A DNA stretch of 64,000 nt, taken from Allium sativum. Its lineage: Eukaryota > Streptophyta > Magnoliopsida > Asparagales > Amaryllidaceae. The stretch is from contig CM060922.1 of assembly GCA_030737875.1 (NCBI GenBank), positions 759,821,603-759,885,602 on the forward strand, given 5' to 3'. How positions within the stretch are numbered: the stretch's first letter is position 1; each line of letters starts with the position of its first letter. This document shows, in pieces, positions 36,459-47,214 of this stretch. The position numbers and the translations under genes are program-made. Below the pieces are notes generated by a model. It was not told where the DNA came from and made no database searches. It was given only the letters and a program-made list of their open reading frames with translations.

Positions 36459-37929
36459 ATGGTGAATCCTTGTTGTCGGTCTAGCAAGAGTCAGTCCAGT
36501 TCATCTCCAACTATTTTCACTGGAACAGATTTTTTAAACTGGAAATCCAAAATGGAATTTTATTTAAAATCTGTTAATATTAAATGTTGGGATGTTGTTA
36601 TCAATGGGTACGATATGGTAGATAAAGTTTTTAATTCCCGTGCTACACATATTCTTTATTCTTATCTTGATAATGATCAATACGGTCTGATTTCCCATTG
36701 TTTAACTGCGTAGGAAATCTGGACAGCTCTCAATACGAAGTATGGACAAATTGACAACAACTGCTCAAAACCCCGAAATGTCAACTCATATTCAGAGTTT
36801 TGTTTAACAGGATTTACAAATGAAACTTCAGATGAATCAGATGATGGAGAATCAGCGAATGCTGAAACAGAGAATTTCTCATATGAAGATCTGGTTTACA
36901 TGTGTCTTGATTTAACGAAATCTGTTGATAAACTCCAACTGAAAAATAAGTCTCTGAAATCTAAGAATTTTGAGTTAACCAGCAAAGTGGATGATTTGGA
37001 ATTACAACTTGAATTTTTTAAAAAACCCTTCAAATTCAGTTTGCAAAAATTGTTTGAAATTGGAAACCAATCTTGTTCATCTCAATAAAATTATTCAAAA
37101 GTTTGAAAATGAAACTCTGATCTTAAAAAACAACAAGATTGAGTTATCAAGTTTGAACAATCATCTGCAAAAGGAATTTGAAATTTTTAAAACTAATATT
37201 CATTCCAAACTTGAAATTGCTGAAAAGGAAAATTTGTTGAAATCGAATTAGATTTTGAAAGAACTTGAAAACGAGATTGAAAATTTCAAGAAATTTGAGT
37301 CTGAAAGTCGAAAACATTTTGAGTTTGAAATTGCTGAATCCCAAACCAAAATTAAATAACTTGAATCTGAAAATTTGGTTTTGAAACAATATGATGCTGA
37401 AAGGAAGATCATTGATAACCGCTGTTTAGATTTAATAAAAGAGAACGGTGATCTTAAATTCAAAGTTCAACGACTAGAGTCAACTTTGACTAAATTTTCT
37501 AATAGTGAAAAGTCGTTGAATATGTTGTTGCAAAACCAAAATTCTATTGGAAATAAACATGGTCCTGGTTTTGGAAAATCAGATGCTTTTGTAAATTCGA
37601 ATTCAAATGATTTGAAAAATCCCTCAAACTGCTTTGGTAAAAATCGTTTTGAAAATTTAAACTCTGAAAATTTCAAAGGATTTTTGAATCATAATCAAAG
37701 TGAAAATTCGTTTGATAATAAACCATTTAAACAATCTTGGATCCCAAATAAAAGTAAAATGACTCCGACTAAATTCAAACAGTTTTGGGTCCCGAAGGGT
37801 ACAAAGGTAAATTCAAATGGTTTGTTATATAAATAGGTTTCAACTGTGAGTGGTTTTACTGCTTTTGTTAGACCACTCAATCCTCTAAACAATTAGCTAC
37901 CAAAGGAGGCTGAGGAACAACTGTGCTGA
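36459..37929 (+). pseudogene. C2 gag pseudogene, copia type
   Basis: The ATG at 36459 is the first after the PBS and matches the C1 start context. The N-terminal part carries the plant copia Gag signature (FTGTDFLNWKSKMEF, then CWDVVINGYD and LISHCLTA). The middle, about residues 145-350, is Lys/Glu/Asn/Leu-rich and probably coiled coil (KSLKSKNFELTSK, NENGDLKFK-like). The C-terminus has FWVPKGTK and then VSGFTAFVRPLNPLN. Breaks are a TAG at 36711, a frameshift near 37020-37045, a TAG at 37249, a TAA at 37357, and TAGs at 37834 and 37894, ending at TGA 37927. No zinc knuckle is seen. It is non-functional as it stands; its relative in C1 is better preserved. Confidence 0.82.
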
Positions 37930-38586
37930 AAAGAGAAACTGATTCAAACTGCTTCACATCATTGAATCATCTACTGTTCCTTAGCCAAGTCTGATGAGTT
38001 AGAGATCCACAACGTTTTCTGTGAATCAGGTATGATTTCTAACCTCATCCTTGTAAATATTTTTTTTCATTGTTTATTTCTGCTTCTTCTACCCCTTTCT
38101 ATTTTATTTTCTTCTATTTGTTTTTATTTGATTTGTCACTGCCATATCTCTTTGTTTATTCTGTGCTTCTTAAACTTCCAATTGCAGTTCTCATGATTTT
38201 CTGGAAATTCATTTTATTTGAATAAAACTCTCTTGTTTATAATCATTTCCAGATTCTGAATTTAATCTTGTAATTATCTGCAATTGCTTAGAAGTTTATT
38301 TTATTCTTGAATTCATAACAGTGATGAAGCATTCATGTCATATCTTGAACACTGTTAATTTGAATCCTAAATTTTTTGAAGATCTGAATATTTAATGAAA
38401 TTTCACACACCTTTGCCGTTCTGAGTTTATTCTAATTCATTTTAGAAAAGCTGAAAATATTATACTCATTACAGCACTCTATTATTTATCAGTTGTGATA
38501 ATTTCATTGATTTTCGGATTGGCTTGAATCAGTGATACATCCTGAATTCCATCTTTATTCATGATCATTATGGTTAGAATATGTCT

Positions 38587-39010
38587 GTTTGAAATCATCT
38601 GAAATTCCTGATATTTTGAATATCACACACCTCTTGAATTTGAAATAATCAATCCTGTGTGAATAATTCATTATATCTCAAACTTGACATTGATTCAAGT
38701 GATTTCAAATAAATTATTTATTTATGGATCATGAATATCTCTTAATTATTTGATGTAAATGATCTGAAATCATTCTTAGAAATTTTGTGAAAAATTCCTT
38801 TGAAAATCTGGTCTTGAAATTCACTCCTATCTCATGATTATTTGATCTAATTATTTGTTTGTTTAAAATCATTTGAAATTATTGATTTATTGAATCTCAC
38901 ACATATCTCGAATCAAAAATTTATAATCTGGTGTGATTGATTCATTAAATTCTGATATTTTCATATTCCTCAAATGATTTCAAGTAAACAGTATTTTAAT
39001 CATTAGATCA
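38587..39010. repeat. Diverged tandem duplication, period about 280 bp
   Basis: Unit one (tgtttgaaatcatctgaaat, then gaatatcacacacctc) and unit two (tttaaaatcatttgaaatta, then gaatctcacacatatc) share the same order of phrases, including caaatgatttcaagta against caagtgatttcaaata. C1 has the same pair near 62890 and 63180. Confidence 0.65.
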
Positions 39011-39907
39011 TGAATCATCATATGTGGCCATCATCTTGACAAGTATGATTTGAAACTATGTTCTGTGTTGCTCTGATACTGTTTTGAAAAATGTTTGTTC
39101 TGGAATCACATGCTTGCTGCTCTGATACATGTGCATAATCTATTATCTGTCTGTTTGGGCTTGGTACTTAATAATTTTTTTTGTCTATGACATTCTTGTT
39201 CAGTATCATGTTAAAATTCCTCGTAAATAGAGACACCAAGTGGTATCCGAAGCGCCTTATATTTGTTTCACCCATCTGTACTGAGATTCAAATTTATCAC
39301 CCTGTATAGATTCATTTTTTTAAATCTATTTAATTTCTTCTTGTAATTGTTTTTCAATTTTAAAATTATTTATTTTTTATTCATTCAGAAATTGAAATCA
39401 GTATCCAATTTGTGCTGTGTTTATAATTCATCAAAATTATTATCAGTTTTTGAAATTGTGATGAATTGTGACTGCAGTGTATTTCACAACAAGAGGAGAT
39501 TTTATTTGGTTTTTCATGATGGCTGAATATTAATTATAATATCTTTGAACTGGCAAATATTTCACGACCATCTCCTTTATCTATCACCCGTCTGCCATCC
39601 ATCATGATTTTATATTAATATGGAGAGTTTATTTTTTTTGAAAAATCATCTTGTTTTAAAACAGTGAAAATTATTTGTGATAGAAATGGTACTATATTAT
39701 TATTCAGAATTAGTGAGAATTGAAATTTTTTAATAATCCCTGTACAGTCGAGCTTATTTCATAATATAATCAATTTAGAAATTTATTTCACAGTCCATTT
39801 CTGTGCCTACCACATTTCTATCATTCATATTGGTTTCGTATACCGAGGAGTTTTCTTTTTAAAACTGAAAATAATAAATATAACATACATAAGTGTGTCT
39901 CTAATCT

Positions 39908-40010
39908 CATTTAAAAATCCAAGCTCTGGTCATGTATGGTTATGAGACAACTTATAATTTAAGCTGCGACTGACCTCATTTAAAAATCCAAGCTCTGGTT
40001 ATGCATGGTC
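39908..40010. repeat. Direct repeat with 69-bp spacing
   Basis: catttaaaaatccaagctct with ggtcatgtatggt at 39908 is repeated at 39977 with two or three changes. Confidence 0.85.
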
Positions 40011-40503
40011 AGTGTGCTCTTAAATGAAATAAAAAGAAAAAGGAAATAATGCGCTATAAATTAAAATTAAATTGAAATCCTCCTTGGTGTTTATAAAAAC
40101 CATCCTATCAATCCATTTTCTAATCTGTGAAATGTGTTAATATCTTATGAAGTATTATGATTTGTTGATTGATAGCTACTGGGATTTGAGACTATTTGAT
40201 TTTGTCACTTAAGTTGAATTAATAATTATAGTCCAAATCCACCACTGTTTTTATACTTTACTTCTATAAAAATTCGTTTGAAAATAATTGAAGTTCATAT
40301 TTTGTAACTCTCCCCATTTTATATAAATTTCATCGTAAAGCCGTCATTCTCTAGAATGTGAAATATGCCACCTGTTCTCAGAATATTATGATTTTTGTTT
40401 GACTGCTTGAAATTTATGATGATCATTCTTCCTCATAAGCTGAAATTATATTTTTAGTCGTTTTTCATCTGTATTTTAAACTCAGTATCCTTTTGATGAT
40501 AAC

Positions 40504-40640
40504 AAAAGGGGGAGAATGGATTGAGATTTTGATTTATGAGTGAATATTTTATAAATATTTTTAATTTTGAAAATTTATTATTATTCATACATTTCACTCA
40601 TGCACAGTTATAGGGGAAGTTGTCTGTTGTAGGGGGAGCT
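40504..40640 (+). other. Extra purine-rich tracts upstream of the C2 PPT
   Basis: aaaagggggagaa at 40504-40516, aggggaag near 40612 and agggggagc near 40631 resemble the true tract at 40718-40730. The first follows ttttgatgataac, a phrase also found just inside the LTR start (tttgatgataac). Confidence 0.6.
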
Positions 40641-40717
40641 GATAAATAGGTGGTGTTCATTTTACACTGTCAAACACATTTATTGTGCTCAAAATCTTTT
40701 ATTTGTTTGTCATCATC

Positions 40718-40730
40718 AAAAGGGGGAGAC
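40718..40730 (+). other. C2 polypurine tract
   Basis: aaaagggggagac directly precedes the 3' LTR start at 40731. Confidence 0.9.
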
Positions 40731-42807
40731 TGTTGTATATAACGGTGTTGTATACACAATTATATGATTTTTGTTTGATGATAACAATCAAATAAATATT
40801 ATTTTAATGTGTTTGTTACTGTACTGTTCTATATTTATATCACAGACAGAAATATAATATTTATATTTAAATAAAATACGACTGTACAGAAATTCAAATA
40901 TTCACAGTATTTTATTTAAATAGAATATTTTATTTCAATATCTAAACAGTACAAAATTTATAACTTCACTATTTAAACATTCACTTCATATTATACTTGT
41001 ATATAAACAGAATAAAATAGACACGTTCGTTTGACAACAATGAAATAATATTTTATTTCAAACAGATTGTGTTTATTACAAATAATCAATACAATCACTT
41101 TTTTATCATATACATTAGCTCCTCACTATATCACTGCAACACTCATACATTCACTCAGTTTACATTTCAGTATACAGATTTTTATTAACACATTCATACA
41201 GACTTTTTGTACTTTCACCAACACTGTCTCTTCTGCCTTCTGTCTTCTTGTCTTCTGTCTTCATTGTCTTCAGTCCAGTCACTTCAGTCTGGTCTTCATA
41301 CCTGTCATACACAGAAACACACACACAGTACACTGCAATAGAATTTAAATTGAATGAATGCAAATATAAATTTTATTTTTAAAATTTTATCTGCCTCAGT
41401 TTTTTCTGGTGTATTTTCTCATCATTTTTCTGACTCGGTCTGATTTGTGTTCATCTAGTACCCACTGATCAGCCACGACTTGCCACACTGGTCTGCTGAT
41501 CAGAACCAGCGTCAAACTAGTTGATTCTGACCAGCCTCAACTCAGTGCGACAGTCTGCTGATATAAAATAACATATATTGGCAATAACATGTAGTCGAGC
41601 TATGAACAAGCAAAGAGGACAAGTGTTTTTTAACTAGCAGATCAGTTTATAAGGTAAAGCAAGGTGACACAAGCTCAGATGATCAGATCAAAGTGGTGGA
41701 GTGCAAACAAGACAGTGGACTTGCCAAGTATGAATACAAGTAACAGATCAGGATGACTGTGTGCATGATACAAATGGTCATGTGGAAGTTCAGTTTTTTA
41801 GCAAGTGCAACAGGGTACACATGCAAATGAATGTAGCATGGTACAGCAAAAGTTAGAGCATACATGTGTGCTCATTTCAGGTTCACACAGCATACAAAAA
41901 CAGTAAAGCACAAGCAAGGGTCCTTCAGTTTCAAGTGTAACCAGTGCTATAATCGCAAGCATGTAGACATGTTCATATGCAAGGTCACAACACAGTTTCA
42001 AGCGTAAGAAGTTAAAGAGTGCTACAGATCAACAACTTGGGTGTACACAGCAATAACATGGTAGGTGAACCAAACAACACACACAAGTGATCATCTCATG
42101 AACAAAGACCAGAATGCTATACATGTTCAATTCAGCGACAAGTGCAAACATATACAGTCCAACATGGTGCACACTGTAGAGTGCAAAAGCAATTCAAAGC
42201 AGTGAAGTATCAATGGTTTGAAAGTACACAAGCCAAGACAAGTGACAAAGGAAATGCATACATGAACAAGTCGAGATGTACATAGAAGGATGATGTGTGG
42301 AATCAATGGAGCAGCAGGTTAAAGATGCAAGGATATTTCCAGTTTTGTCAAATCATGTATGGCAAAGATTTAAAACAGTTTTATGGAAAGCAAGAAGCAA
42401 ATTTTCACAAGTGGTTTTTTTTTGATATGAAATCAATGGCATGCAAAATTTTGTTCGCAACACTTTTAAATGATTTCCAGAAAGTCAGTGATGAATTTTT
42501 TGATAAGAATTCATTTCAAGTATCACCAACAAATCAGAGAAATAGGCAGTGCCATTTCAATTCATTCAAGGCAGATTTAAATCAATTCAATGATGGTAGA
42601 AATTCCAGTAATTACAATGTATGGAAAGTTTTAAATTTTCTGAAATCAAGCATTTACAGTAGGGGCAAGGATTTATGGCAAAAATCAATTCGGGAATTTT
42701 TTTCAGAATACTGAGGATATCATCTTTCCTATTTTGACCACAAAACCAAATCATTCTTGGTAACCATCTATTCGACTTGCAACAAACAATACCAGGCATG
42801 GAATCTT
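40731..42807 (+). repeat. C2 3' LTR, first part (2,077 bp)
   Basis: Nearly identical to 33084-35159 apart from scattered substitutions and small indels. It is cut at 42807 by G2; the remainder is at 59360-60622. Confidence 0.95.
42803..42807. other. G2 target-site duplication, left copy (atctt)
   Basis: atctt precedes G2 and is repeated at 59355-59359. The unoccupied version (ggcatggaatcttattcaag) is visible in the C2 5' LTR near 35150-35166. Confidence 0.97.
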
Positions 42808-43721
42808 TGTAACGACCCAGAAAATCTGAACCAATTTAAATTTTTTAAATTGGCTAAAATAATGGATTTAAAATATTTAAAATAAATATTTTAAATAATG
42901 GTGATGAAAACCGGGTTTGAATCGACATTTGAAAACGAATATAATTAATTATAATTATATATAGAATTGAAAATGGCGCGGTAGTTCGATAATTCGATTT
43001 CAAACTTAAATTGAATATACCGGGTGCAAAACAATCCGGATTTTAGTGAAACCAAAAATAATGGAATCTAATTGATAATATCTTTATAACGAATCTGACC
43101 AATCGAAATTTGATAGCGGGAATCAAAAGATATGTCCAGTTGAAAATTCTGAATAGTCGCTATGGAATTCAGGCCCTTAAAAATGGACATTTTGCAAACG
43201 ACCTCGGATTTCGATGAAACCACTTTTGTTAGATCCGCAGTGTCAAGTTATTGCTAGGTTTCAAATTTCATAATTTTTCGAATCAATATGTGAGCGTGGC
43301 AAAAGAAAACGCGTTTGACCAGTTTCTGTTGAATTTAATCGAATGGAAATAGGCCATTTTGCAAACGGTCTCAGAATTCGGCGAAACTAGTTTTGTTAGG
43401 ACCGTATCGTCAATATGAAGCTAGAAAATATTTTTCGGGAATTTTTCTAGTTAGTATGTGGCCCCGGTAATTTGAAATGTGCGTTTAAAATTCAATATAG
43501 TGATTTAAATGTAAATTCAAAAGGAAATTGATTGTAACAATCGAATCAGCTTGCGATACATATCCCATTGTGTTCGGAATGGGGGTAAAACGCTATGGGC
43601 GACAGGCGGTGGGCCTCGTTTCGAGGTCGTATGTAAAAGTCAACCTATTTGCAAAATTAAATAATTAAATAATAATAAAAAAAAATATTTTTTAATTCCC
43701 TCCCTCCCTTTATTCTTCTGC

Positions 43722-44000
43722 TTGCCCCCCCCCCCCCCCCCCGATTCTATATCCAGAAATAAAAAAAAAAGAAAAGGAAAACCCTAAACCAAATCGATCG
43801 CCGCCTCCCCGTTCGAACCCCGATCCGCCGCCCTTACCCTCGAAGCCGCCTCCTCCTCCCAGCGCCCTCACCCCGAAGACCCAAGCCGCCACCAGACCCC
43901 AAGCATCGCGACGCCCCCCCTGGAGATCGAAGACCGCCACCATCGTTCGAACCCCGAGCTGCCCCCTCGAAGCGAGCGCCGACGCCTTCACCCCCCCCTC
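43722..44000 (+). other. GC-rich island of the G2 5' LTR, with telobox and GCC-boxes
   Basis: A poly-C run is followed by AAACCCTAAACC (43779-43790) and a C/G-rich stretch containing AGCCGCC at 43844 and 43884. It looks like the start of a plant transcript, but no protein frame is conserved with G1 or R2. The antisense frame at 43710-43991 is Gly-rich low complexity. The 3' LTR copy is at 54390-54662. Confidence 0.7.
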
Positions 44001-44003
44001 TCT

Positions 44004-44009
44004 GTAAGT
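44004..44009 (+). promoter_or_regulatory. Putative splice donor in the G2 5' LTR
   Basis: ctctct|GTAAGT directly ends the GC-rich island and matches the plant donor consensus at all six intron positions. With an acceptor at 48974-48975 it would define a 4,972-base intron that removes most of the LTR and the PBS from a gag-pol message. It is also present in the 3' LTR at 54667. Splicing itself is inferred. Confidence 0.4.
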
Positions 44010-44066
44010 TTTTCGTTTTGTTATTTTATTTTTAAAAGATTAAAACAGATTTTATAAAAAGGTTAA

Positions 44067-44690
44067 ACTGATTTTAAAAGCATTTTTAAACTGATTTTAT
44101 AAAGATTTTTAAAACTGATTTTAAAAGCATTTTTAAACTGATTTTATAAAGATTTTTAAAACTGATTTTAAAAGCATTTTTAAACTGATTTTATAAAGAT
44201 TTTTAAAACTAATTTTATGAGCATTTTTAAACTGATTTGATTTTTAAAAGGATTAAAAACTGAAATTTTTAAGAGAAGAATAAAAACTGAATTTTATAAA
44301 AGTTAAAAACTGTTTTTATGTTTTTTAAGTTAAAAACTGATTTGTTAAAAGTTTAAAAACTGGAATTTTTAAAAAGTTTAAAACTGAAATTTTTAAAAGA
44401 TTAAAACTGAAATTTTTAAAAGCATAAAACTGGTTTTTTTTAAAAGAAAGTAAAAACAGATTTTTATAAAAGAATTTTTAAACTGGTTTTTTTTAAAAGA
44501 AAGTAAAAACAGATTTTTATAAAAGAATTTTTAAACTGGTTTTTTTAAAAAGAAAGTAAAAACAGATTTTTACAAAGGAATTTTTAAACTGATTTTTGTA
44601 AAGGATTTTTAAACTGATTTCTTTTAAAGAATTTTAAAACCTGATTTTTAAAAAGGAAATAAAAACTGAACTTTAAAAAGAAAAAAAATC
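44067..44690. repeat. Tandem arrays in the G2 LTR (47-bp and 53-bp units)
   Basis: First, a 47-bp unit (actgattttaaaagcatttt and so on) starts at 44067 and 44114 for about 3.5 copies. After degenerate actgaaatttttaaaag units, a 53-bp unit containing agaaagtaaaaacagatttt follows: three copies here but two in the 3' LTR (near 55090-55200). Confidence 0.85.
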
Positions 44691-44917
44691 ATATTTTTAT
44701 ATATTGAAAGTCGAAGTAGAAATCAGATTTTTATATATTGAATAGCATCGTAAAAATTCGATTTTTACATGTGTAGAGAATACGGGCGAAAGCGACAAAA
44801 GGCGAAGATTTCTATAAAGGAAGAGTCTTGAAGTTGGATAGCTATTAGTGAGATTTCTGATTTAAAAATTATATATATATGTGTTGAAAATGAAAGTGAA
44901 TTGCTATATATAAATAT

Positions 44918-44942
44918 CTCTCTCTCTATATATATATATATA
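44918..44942. repeat. CT/AT microsatellite, different in the two G2 LTRs
   Basis: ctctctct then tatatatatatata in the 5' LTR; the 3' LTR (55529-55558) has an uninterrupted ta run. Confidence 0.85.
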
Positions 44943-45294
44943 CGCCCCTCGTCCACAAACCATGGACGATATTTATTGGTTGAAATTGTGGTGAAAATTG
45001 AATGATGGTTTGGGATTGTTTGTGATTGATATTGGTTGATTGCGGTTGAAAAATACCCATTTGTGGTTGAAAAATATTTGGTTGAAACCACATAGGATTA
45101 GTTTGTGGAAATGAAATAAATATATACATGCCGCCTGCGTGCGAACTAGATGCATGATTCCCATTGTCAAAAACCGCGAGGTTTTAAGGTAGAGCGAGGA
45201 GCCGTACTAGGGACGGTGCCGGTGTAACTACCCTGCCGTTATGCTGCCGAAATTTTGAATAATATTCTTGTGTTTGAATTATTTTCATATGCTT

Positions 45295-45800
45295 AAAACT
45301 ATAGAAAACATTCATGTGTTGAATTGATATTCATTCGTTGTTTAGAAATTCATGTGTTGAATGGTATTCATATTTTGAAATAAATTGTTCGATAATAAAA
45401 ATCACATTTTTATCTATATATAAAAACTATAGAAAACATTCATGTGTTGAATTGATATTCATTCGTTGTTTAGAAATTCATGTGTTGGTATTCATATTTT
45501 GAAATAAATTGTTCGATAATAAAAATCACATTTTTATCTATATATAAAAACTATAGAAAACATTCATGTGTTGAATTGATATTCATTCGTTGTTTAGAAA
45601 TTCATGTGTTGAATGGTATTCATATTTTGAAATAAATTGTTCGATAATAAAAATCACATTTTTATCTATATATAGAAACAATAGAAAACATTCATGTGTT
45701 GAATTGATATTCATTCGTTGTTTAGAAATTCATGTGTTGAATGGTATTCATATTTTGAAATAAATTGTTTGATAATAAAAATCACCTTTTATCGACTATA
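45295..45800. repeat. 128-bp tandem array, four copies
   Basis: actatagaaaacattcatgt recurs with a 128-bp period (one unit is 124 bp through a 4-bp deletion). Units contain catgtgttgaat twice, as do units in the G1 array. The 3' LTR copy is at about 55912-56420. Confidence 0.9.
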
Positions 45801-46149
45801 TGAACTATGTAAAATAACCTCGATTTAAAAGAAATTGTTTTATGATAAAAAAATTCATTTTTATCACCAACTTGAACTATATAGAAGAATAGTGTTTTGA
45901 AATGAATTGTTTTACAATAAAAATCACATTTTTATTGTATGCATAAATCGTTGAAATGTGAAGTGTTAAAAATAGCCACTTGTTCAAAATAAACATATAT
46001 CAGTTGAAATATTCATTAATTAGCTAATGAAATGATTTGCACCTATTTATGTAACATTAGAATGAATGGAGTTTTTAAACCAAATGGAAATCAAATATGA
46101 AGTTGAATAGAAAATGAAAAATGATATGGACTGTATATATATGTACATG

Positions 46150-46395
46150 CATATTCATTGAACAGGTTATAGCAAAGGGGCTAGAGAAGAGGAATAAAAT
46201 TTGTGCCCGACAAATAGGTACACATTTACTGATTTGTTTGGGTGATGATTTTGAGCCTGTTGGCTAGCCGCTTGGCTTTTTCTTTTTCTTTTTGAGATTA
46301 GAAGGACCGGGACGCTATTTGCGATTTCCCGACGCTCCCGGTACAGGGGAGGTTATGGCGAAATTTTTCCAAAATTTAAGGTGTTAGAAAAATTT
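46150..46395 (+). other. Module shared between the G2 LTR and the G1 internal region
   Basis: attcattgaacaggttatag through ggcgaaatttttccaaaatt matches 25890-26135 in G1 in the same order, including ttggctagccgcttggcttt, a tctttttctttttgaga run and caggggaggttatggcgaaa. In G2 it lies 3.3 kb inside the LTR, in G1 between PBS and PPT. No function is known. Confidence 0.85.
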
Positions 46396-47214
46396 TTGAA
46401 GTGAAAACGATATTGAAATTATTGAATGAACTATATTTATATAACTATATAAATATAAATAAAATTAAAACGAAACGAAGCCGTGCAGCTCGTATTTCGA
46501 AACCGTGATTTCAAACGACTAGTGCGGGAAATCCGGCCATTGGATTTTCCCGAAACCTCAACCGTCGGGTTCGCCTTGGAATAATCTTTCCAACGGCACC
46601 AACCTTGTAAAAATCCAACGGTTGGATTGTCTGGAATGTTTAATTCAAATTTAAAGAAAAACAGCGCCAGAATCTATTTTATTTATATATAAATATAAAT
46701 AGAATTATATTTAATCGAATAACGACGCTGCAGTTCGTATTTTGAAATCGAAATTTCAAACGATTGTACCGGGAGATCCGACCGTCGGATTTTCCCGAAA
46801 CTGGAACCGTTGGATTCGTTTTGAAAAGACCTTTCTAATGATGTAAATTTTGAGAAGATCCAACGGTTAGATTTTCAGATATGTGTAAATCAAATCTGAA
46901 GAAAAACAGCGCCACGGCCGCCTTATGGCCCGAAGCGTCGTTTTGAATAAAATGGCTATTTTAAAATAAATAAAAATAGCGATAAATAGTTATAAAATAT
47001 CATAAGCGATATGGAATGGAAATAAACTGAATTTGCTTGATTTATGTGATGTTTGATGGTTGAATGTGTTTGGTGTGAAAATTACATTAAAGGACAAAAT
47101 GGGTGTTGTAGAATAATTTAACCATTGAAATAAATCGATTTGAAATTCTAAATATACGTGAATTATTTGAAAAGGCCGAGTTAATTCTCATTTCGAATAA
47201 TCGACCGACGATTG

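Larger units (their letters stand above)
37930..40730 (+). other. C2 internal non-coding region
   Basis: About 2.8 kb of AT-rich DNA without pol motifs. It contains a diverged duplication with a period near 280 bp (tgtttgaaatcatctgaaat near 38587 and a related copy near 38863), a PBS-like TGGTATCCGAAGC at 39241, a 69-bp-spaced duplication (39908 and 39977) and several purine-rich tracts in the last 250 bp. It aligns with 62225-64000 in C1, so it is an old part of the family and not random filler. Confidence 0.8.

Noticed and set aside
36711..36713. Intron in the C2 gag as an explanation for the stop and frameshift
   Set aside because: No donor and acceptor pair flanks the breaks, and the C1 gag reads through the homologous positions without a gap.
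43710..43991. 93-codon Gly-rich antisense frame in the G2 island, repeated at 54409-54654
   Set aside because: Antisense, low complexity, and its end differs between the two LTRs because of poly-A and poly-C indels.
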